Shown piece by piece: positions 6,297-9,975 of a DNA stretch of 9,975 nt (positions are counted from its first letter, which is position 1; the number at the start of each line of letters is the position of its first letter). The stretch covers positions 1 through 9,975 of the forward strand of contig DAOWKX010000072.1 in the NCBI GenBank assembly GCA_030639705.1, given 5' to 3'. Source of the stretch: Candidatus Aminicenantota bacterium (lineage in GTDB: Bacteria > Acidobacteriota > Aminicenantia > UBA2199). The translations under genes and the position numbers were made by a program. A model generated the notes under the pieces. That model was not told the origin of the DNA and did no database searches. It saw only the letters and a program-made list of their open reading frames with translations.

Positions 6297-6812
6297 TTAC
6301 CCTTGTGCAGTTGGTTTTTTGTTTTTAATGAAAAGGGGTTTTAATATTAGCATGAGACCCATCAACACCAGTAAAATGCCTACGATCAATGTATTTTCAA
6401 TGATTGCCGCATAAAATATGGCGGAGAGAATCAATAAAATAAACGAGGGAACCAGATATTCTCCTTTTTTAGTTGCAAAATAGAGAGCCAGGAATCCAAG
6501 TCCCGGGCCGATTAAGAAATTGGGCCAGCTGGTGGCTGTATAGGCCCAGGTGGTGAAATTCAACCAGAGAAAATAACCACAGTAAAACAGCAAAACAATG
6601 ATGGGTAATATCACCCCGACTGATTTTTCTCTGTCCTGTATCCATACCATGATCAGTATAGCCACCGGGATAAGCATAAATAGGGGCCATAATTTGCCAA
6701 CACTTAAATAGGGAATGATGTTGACCACTAAAAATAAGATTCCCATACCCACAAGAATTGCACCAAATACTACAAGACCCAGTTTGATTTCCGGTTTTTT
6801 TTTGTCTGACAT
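6297..6812 (-). CDS. LiaF-type transmembrane domain (DUF5668-like) membrane protein
   Basis: The 171-aa protein is almost entirely membrane embedded, with about six hydrophobic segments between short charged ends (MSDKKKPEIK at the start, IKNKKPTAQG at the end). The first part, GAILVGMGILFLVVNIIPYLSVGKLWPLFMLIPVAILI, fits the DUF5668/LiaI-LiaF pattern, in which a glycine-rich helix is followed by a WPL motif and another helix. Such proteins are linked to envelope stress sensing in Firmicutes and are widespread elsewhere without known role. Two adjacent ATGs are possible. The second (6812-6810) is preferred because it gives 6 nt rather than 3 nt between GGAGG and the start. It is transcribed divergently from the nuclease gene and converges on the propeller-transglutaminase gene. 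Confidence 0.75.
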   Translation of the reverse strand: MSDKKKPEIKLGLVVFGAILVGMGILFLVVNIIPYLSVGKLWPLFMLIPVAILIMVWIQDREKSVGVILPIIVLLFYCGYFLWLNFTTWAYTATSWPNFLIGPGLGFLALYFATKKGEYLVPSFILLILSAIFYAAIIENTLIVGILLVLMGLMLILKPLFIKNKKPTAQG

Positions 6813-6857
6813 CATAAACCTCCATGATTTCGTGAATTTTTTATCGGATTTTTTTCA

Positions 6858-6898
6858 TTTTAACATTTTTAAAACGTTAAAACATCCCAAAAAGTTCC
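6858..6898 (-). promoter_or_regulatory. Possible control region of the DUF5668-like gene
   Basis: An inverted repeat TTTTAAC (6858-6864) / GTTAAAA (6876-6882) with 11-nt spacer lies about 50 nt upstream of the minus-strand start. Upstream of it the minus strand reads GGAACTTT (6898-6891), like the -35 of extracytoplasmic-function sigma factors. No convincing matching -10 was found, so this is only a suggestion. The 6816-7061 divergent gap holds nothing else recognisable. Confidence 0.25.
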
Positions 6899-7061
6899 CT
6901 AAATGATTGAAAAAACCTGACCGGCTGCTTTAATAGATGGAAAAATTGTTTTTTGTTGAAAAAAATGCAAAAATAAAATATAAAATAGGTGAGAAAGAAC
7001 ATTTAAATTATGCTGTGCCCAATACCTCAAAGAGGAGGATGATCGGGAAAAGGTGAATGCA

Positions 7062-7562
7062 ATGAAAGTGCGAATCATTTATATAACTCTCTTGGTAATA
7101 ATTTCTGGGATTGGTCAACTCCCTGCCGCTAAATTTAAGGGATGGTGTATGAAAATACCGGAAGGGGACATTATGATGGTGTATGTGAATAAAAAAATGT
7201 TAACCATACGGCTTGCTCACATTGATTGCCCAGACATTGGTCAACCGTTTGAAAAACAGGCCACCCAATTTACGCACTCATTGGCCTATAAAAAGAAAGT
7301 TACTGTGGAAATCGAATCATATGCCGGAGAACAATATTTGATTGGCAGGGTTTTTATTGAGAACAAAGATGTTTCCATGACCCTCATTGAAGCCGGTCTG
7401 GCATGGTATACCAAGATGCATGGGGCAGATCGGTATATATCCAAAGCCTTTCGAAAAGCAAAAAAGAAAAAAATAGGGATCTGGTCTCAGGACAAACCAA
7501 TACCTCCATGGATATACCGCCAGGAGAAGGAAAAAAATAAGCAGAGGAGCGAAACTGATTAA
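7062..7562 (+). CDS. Exported staphylococcal nuclease (SNase/thermonuclease) family protein
   Basis: The 166-aa protein has a signal peptide (MKVRIIYITLLVIISGIGQLPAA) followed by one SNase domain. Family enzymes cleave DNA and RNA with Ca2+, and export suggests action outside the cytoplasm. Aligned to S. aureus nuclease, Asp21 corresponds to Asp36 (PEGD), Arg35 to Arg50 and Asp40 to Asp55 (IRLAHIDCPD), and Arg87 to Arg96 (LIGR). Glu43, the proposed general base, is replaced by Asp58. The motif GLAWYTKMHG also fits the family. The ATG at 7062 is preferred over the in-frame GTG at 7053 because AGGTGA (7051-7056) is spaced correctly for it. A basic tail (RKAKKKKIGIW, then EKEKNKQRS) closes the protein. 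It is divergent from the DUF5668-like gene and followed by a separate promoter. Confidence 0.88.
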   Translation: MKVRIIYITLLVIISGIGQLPAAKFKGWCMKIPEGDIMMVYVNKKMLTIRLAHIDCPDIGQPFEKQATQFTHSLAYKKKVTVEIESYAGEQYLIGRVFIENKDVSMTLIEAGLAWYTKMHGADRYISKAFRKAKKKKIGIWSQDKPIPPWIYRQEKEKNKQRSETD

Positions 7563-7611
7563 TCGATATATAAAAATGTCCTGAAATTGTGACATATTGG
7601 TTGTGTTTGGG

Positions 7612-7629
7612 TTGGCATTAATTTTGCTT
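7612..7629 (+). promoter_or_regulatory. Candidate sigma-54 (-24/-12) promoter, alternatively sigma-70
   Basis: TTGGCATTAATTTTGCTT carries the sigma-54 elements TTGGCA and TTGCT, with GG (7614-7615) and GC (7626-7627) at the required 12-base offset. It differs from the TGGCACG consensus only at the last two bases of the -24 box. Transcription would start near 7639, about 35 nt before the DUF6600-like gene. The same bases also fit sigma-70: TTGGCA (7612-7617) and TATGAT (7634-7639), five of six each, 16 bp apart. No enhancer site could be identified. Confidence 0.5.
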
Positions 7630-7673
7630 GGTTTATGATACCAAAAGTTTTAGATTTTGGATAGGAGGAAAAA

Positions 7674-9503
7674 ATGAAAAAGATAATTGGTCTGATGTTT
7701 GTATTTCTGTTATTTAATTCAATGTTGTTACCAGATTATTATCAAGAGAATGAATATCTGGCCAGATCCTATGATGATGCCCGGGTGGTTCGGGTCAAAT
7801 ATATTGAAGGCGAAGCCTATATTAAACGAAGTTATGAGGAGGGTTTGGAAGAGGCAATCAGGAATCTCCCTGTTTTCGACAGGGATTTGGCAGGCACAAC
7901 GGACGGTCGGTTGGAATTATACCTGGGACAGTTCAATTATCTGCGTCTTGATTATGATAGTGAAATTATTTTTGATCAGGCTCCCCAACTGGGAAGAACA
8001 CGCACCACCATAAGGATTAATCGAGGTGGAATATATTTGCTGGTCAATAAGCTTGATTATGGACGTGATATTGAAATCCAGACACCTGATTGCGGGATAT
8101 TTATACTGGAAAACGGAAGGTATCGGGTGAATGTTCATACTGAGGGTGGAACCGAAATGTTGGTATATCGGGGATTAACTGAAATCAGCGGGGAAACCAG
8201 AGGGATTGATGTGGGCTCGATGTCTAAAATCACCATGTTTGATGGGGATATTTACCAGATGCCTGTTTCCATTATGAAAACACATCAGGATGATTTTGAT
8301 CTCTGGAATATTGAGAGAAACAGTCTTGTCAGTAGATTATTGAAGTACCGTTCCCGTTATCTTGTTCCCGGGTATAGTAATTATGAATATGAATTGTCAA
8401 CATCAGGCAGGTGGGTATATGATAGAACGTTTCAGCAACACATTTGGATTCCGTTCAACCCTGGAGTTTACTGGAAACCCTATTACCATGGACGATGGAT
8501 ACATCACCCTTATTATGGGTATGTATGGACATCCTATGATTCCTGGGGCTGGTATACCCATTATTACGGGCGATGGCATTGGAGCCCTGTTTATGGATGG
8601 TACTGGTTACCCGGGAAAAAATGGTCCCCGGCCTGGGTTGCATGGTCATGGAATGATAATTATTATGGATGGTGCCCGTTGAGTATTTGGAATCGGCCTG
8701 TTATCATATTGAACAATCGATGGGTAAAAGATTACCATTATCGGTCAGGATTTCCATTCTATTCCAGTTCAGTTATTGTGGTAACAAGAGAAAATCTGTG
8801 GTCGCCACGGATTCATAAAGCTGCATTATCTTCAAAAATGCTGCCCCAAATGAGAAATTCAAAAATAAGTTTTAGAGGCCGTCATCCAAAATTAAAACCC
8901 AAGTCAATTCATGTGTCGGTTATTAATGTCAAGGGAAAGACAATCAGGTATAAGAAAAGAGGTTTCTTATCCTATAAAAAATACAAGCTTATGAAATCCG
9001 GAACCGAGAAGAAGCCTGGTCTCCATAAGGCTGAAGTGTATCGTTATCCTAAAAAAAAGACCACAGTCATATCCAAACGGATTAAGCGGTATTCCAGCTC
9101 TGCCATAAAAAACAAAACAGGAATCAGAACCACTACCAGAAAAACCCGGGTTAACAAAACCCAGCCCCGATACCAATCATTTCATAAAAAAAGCAGACGG
9201 GAAACTGTAAAAGACACTCCAAGAAAAAAAGGCAAACTCGTTAAAAAAACAGTTCCACCAAAAGGTAAAATCATTTCCAGAAAACCAGCAGAGAAAAAAC
9301 AGGTCCAAATAAAAACAACCAAATCACCAGCCGGCCCGGAAAAAAAGACAGTAAAAAGGAAAATAAGTCGAACAACCGAACATAAGAAAGGCCAAAAAAC
9401 AGTAAAAAAGAAAACCAGTGATAAAAAACAGAAAAAAGCGGATAAAAAGAAATCCAAGAAAGAAAAAGACAAAACCAAAAAAGAAAAATTGAATTCAAAA
9501 TAA
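7674..9503 (+). CDS. Exported FecR/DUF6600-like protein with Trp/Tyr-rich domain and Lys-rich tail
   Basis: The 609-aa product has an N-terminal hydrophobic export signal (MKKIIGLMFVFLLFNSMLL) without a clear A-x-A site. Residues about 38-200 resemble a FecR-like beta domain, with RVKYIEGEAYIKR, then LYLGQFNYLRLDYDSEI, IRINRGGIYLLV and VYRGLTEISG. Residues about 246-336 are extremely Trp/Tyr-rich, with repeated YxGRW (YHGRW, YYGRW) and WSPVYGWYWLPG, then GWCPL, as in DUF6600 proteins. From about residue 390 the chain is a disordered, strongly basic tail of Lys/Arg/Thr ending KKEKDKTKKEKLNSK. AGGAGG (7663-7668), 5 nt before the ATG, is the ribosome site. The function of DUF6600 is unknown, and a cell-envelope or polyanion-binding role is only inferred from composition. 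The PilZ gene follows 37 nt later, probably co-transcribed. Confidence 0.8.
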   Translation: MKKIIGLMFVFLLFNSMLLPDYYQENEYLARSYDDARVVRVKYIEGEAYIKRSYEEGLEEAIRNLPVFDRDLAGTTDGRLELYLGQFNYLRLDYDSEIIFDQAPQLGRTRTTIRINRGGIYLLVNKLDYGRDIEIQTPDCGIFILENGRYRVNVHTEGGTEMLVYRGLTEISGETRGIDVGSMSKITMFDGDIYQMPVSIMKTHQDDFDLWNIERNSLVSRLLKYRSRYLVPGYSNYEYELSTSGRWVYDRTFQQHIWIPFNPGVYWKPYYHGRWIHHPYYGYVWTSYDSWGWYTHYYGRWHWSPVYGWYWLPGKKWSPAWVAWSWNDNYYGWCPLSIWNRPVIILNNRWVKDYHYRSGFPFYSSSVIVVTRENLWSPRIHKAALSSKMLPQMRNSKISFRGRHPKLKPKSIHVSVINVKGKTIRYKKRGFLSYKKYKLMKSGTEKKPGLHKAEVYRYPKKKTTVISKRIKRYSSSAIKNKTGIRTTTRKTRVNKTQPRYQSFHKKSRRETVKDTPRKKGKLVKKTVPPKGKIISRKPAEKKQVQIKTTKSPAGPEKKTVKRKISRTTEHKKGQKTVKKKTSDKKQKKADKKKSKKEKDKTKKEKLNSK

Positions 9504-9540
9504 TTATGGTTTAGAATGAGAATGTGTAAAGAGGGAAAAA

Positions 9541-9855
9541 ATGAAGGATAGGCAAAGAAAAAAAACATCTGATATTTATAATGTCATACTCCGGGATGAA
9601 AGAGTAGGGTATACCGCCACCATCAAAGATGTTTCCAAAGACGGGATGTCTGTTTTATCCGATAGTGTATTTCCGACTTACAAGATTATAGATATCCTTA
9701 TGAAAATAGGAGAAAGGCCGATTCAAATGAAGGGTAGTATTCGCTGGGTCAAGGAAACCTTACCAGAAGAAGAGAATAAATATAATGAGATTGGAATTTC
9801 CCTGATTAATCCACCGGCAGCCTATTTGAAATATTTTGGCTTTGATAAAGATTAA
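9541..9855 (+). CDS. PilZ domain protein
   Basis: The 104-aa cytoplasmic protein fits a single PilZ domain, the c-di-GMP receptor fold. The second binding motif D/N-x-S-x-x-G is present as D30-V-S32-K-D-G35. Later segments IQMKGSIRWVKE and YNEIGISLINPP match the beta-strands and hydrophobic pattern of the family. The first motif RxxxR is only approximate: RQRKK at residues 4-8 has Lys at the second position, so c-di-GMP binding may be weak or absent. GAGGG (9531-9535) serves as ribosome site. The short distance to the DUF6600-like gene upstream suggests one operon. Family members often control motility, exopolysaccharide or envelope functions by protein contact; the partner here is unknown. 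Confidence 0.85.
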   Translation: MKDRQRKKTSDIYNVILRDERVGYTATIKDVSKDGMSVLSDSVFPTYKIIDILMKIGERPIQMKGSIRWVKETLPEEENKYNEIGISLINPPAAYLKYFGFDKD

Positions 9856-9873
9856 TCAATATGGATAAATGAC

Positions 9874-9941
9874 CTTAATTCACCATCAAATCTTTCGCAG
9901 GCTGTAGTCGCTATCCCTTTTCACTTTACCCAAAAACGTTT
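9874..9941 (+). repeat. Dispersed 68-bp repeat, copy 2
   Basis: This is the second copy of the repeat at 6227-6294, again directly downstream of a + strand gene (here PilZ), with one mismatch. Bases beyond the shared part form a hairpin with CCAAAAACG (9930-9938) and CGTTTTTTGG (9944-9953) around a 5-nt loop. Copy 1 diverges inside that loop and lacks the right arm. The element may continue past the window edge. Confidence 0.9.
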
Positions 9942-9975
9942 CTCGTTTTTTGGAGCTATTTTGCACGTTTGTATC
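9886..9975 (-). CDS. Possible 3' end of a minus-strand reading frame in the repeat
   Basis: The minus strand is open from the window edge for 29 codons and ends in TGA (9888-9886); the last residues read KTFLGKVKRDSDYSLRKI with T preceded by E in this copy (RETFLGKV). The repeat copy at 6227 keeps the same frame with a silent change. This could be the tail of a repeated gene, or chance. No start or family can be seen. Confidence 0.2.
   Translation of the reverse strand, partial: DTNVQNSSKKRETFLGKVKRDSDYSLRKI

Noticed and set aside
7039..7056. Five-codon leader peptide frame (ATG at 7039) before the nuclease gene
   Set aside because: AGGAGG directly touches the ATG with no spacer, and no attenuator structure follows.
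9182..9568. Phe-rich minus-strand frame of 128 codons resembling a membrane protein
   Set aside because: It is the complement of the AAA/AAG-rich Lys tail of the DUF6600-like gene, which reads as Phe and Leu and only looks membrane-like.
1..9975. CRISPR array, IS transposase, toxin-antitoxin pair or phage defence genes
   Set aside because: No regularly spaced repeats, transposase motifs or small paired antitoxin-like genes were found; the only dispersed repeat has two copies 3.6 kb apart.

Overview
The window is AT-rich bacterial chromosome, with no phage, IS transposase or CRISPR array visible. The mix of genes is a membrane pyrophosphatase, purC, a CvpA-type protein, a Fis-type regulator, an RsbRD-like sensor, a propeller-transglutaminase and a FecR/DUF6600 protein. 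Together with exported proteins, a lipoprotein and a candidate sigma-54 promoter, this suggests a diderm, probably anaerobic lineage, perhaps near Aminicenantes/Acidobacteriota. That placement is an impression from gene content and cannot be proven here.

Left part (1-2775), mostly housekeeping. The 3' end of a K+-dependent-type membrane pyrophosphatase (hppA) is followed by a tightly packed run on the + strand. purC overlaps a cvpA-like gene by 4 nt (ATGA), and the cvpA-like gene overlaps a small Fis-type DNA-binding protein gene by 41 nt. Next comes a perfect-consensus sigma-70 promoter, then tRNA-Gln(CTG) and tRNA-Glu(CTC). A perfect 24-bp palindrome begins on the last base of tRNA-Glu.

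Middle part (2776-6296), accessory genes. A minus-strand small lipoprotein has its own extended -10 promoter. A gene-poor stretch of about 450 nt follows, then a stand-alone RsbRD-N-like sensor domain protein. After that comes an exported beta-propeller plus transglutaminase-like protein with an intact Cys-His-Asp triad. A 68-bp repeat lies just downstream of this gene.

Right part (6297-9975). A minus-strand LiaF/DUF5668-like membrane protein is divergent from an exported SNase-family nuclease. A candidate sigma-54 promoter (TTGGCA/TTGCT, correct GG-to-GC spacing) precedes a 609-aa exported protein. That protein has a FecR-like part, a Trp/Tyr-rich DUF6600-like part and a long Lys/Arg-rich tail. 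A PilZ-domain gene follows 37 nt later, probably in the same operon. The second copy of the 68-bp repeat follows the PilZ gene and continues toward the window edge.

The most interesting signals are the dispersed repeat, whose single mismatch is synonymous in a minus-strand frame; the sigma-54-like promoter in front of the DUF6600-PilZ pair; and the fusion of propeller and transglutaminase domains. No complete novel system can be claimed from the sequence alone.
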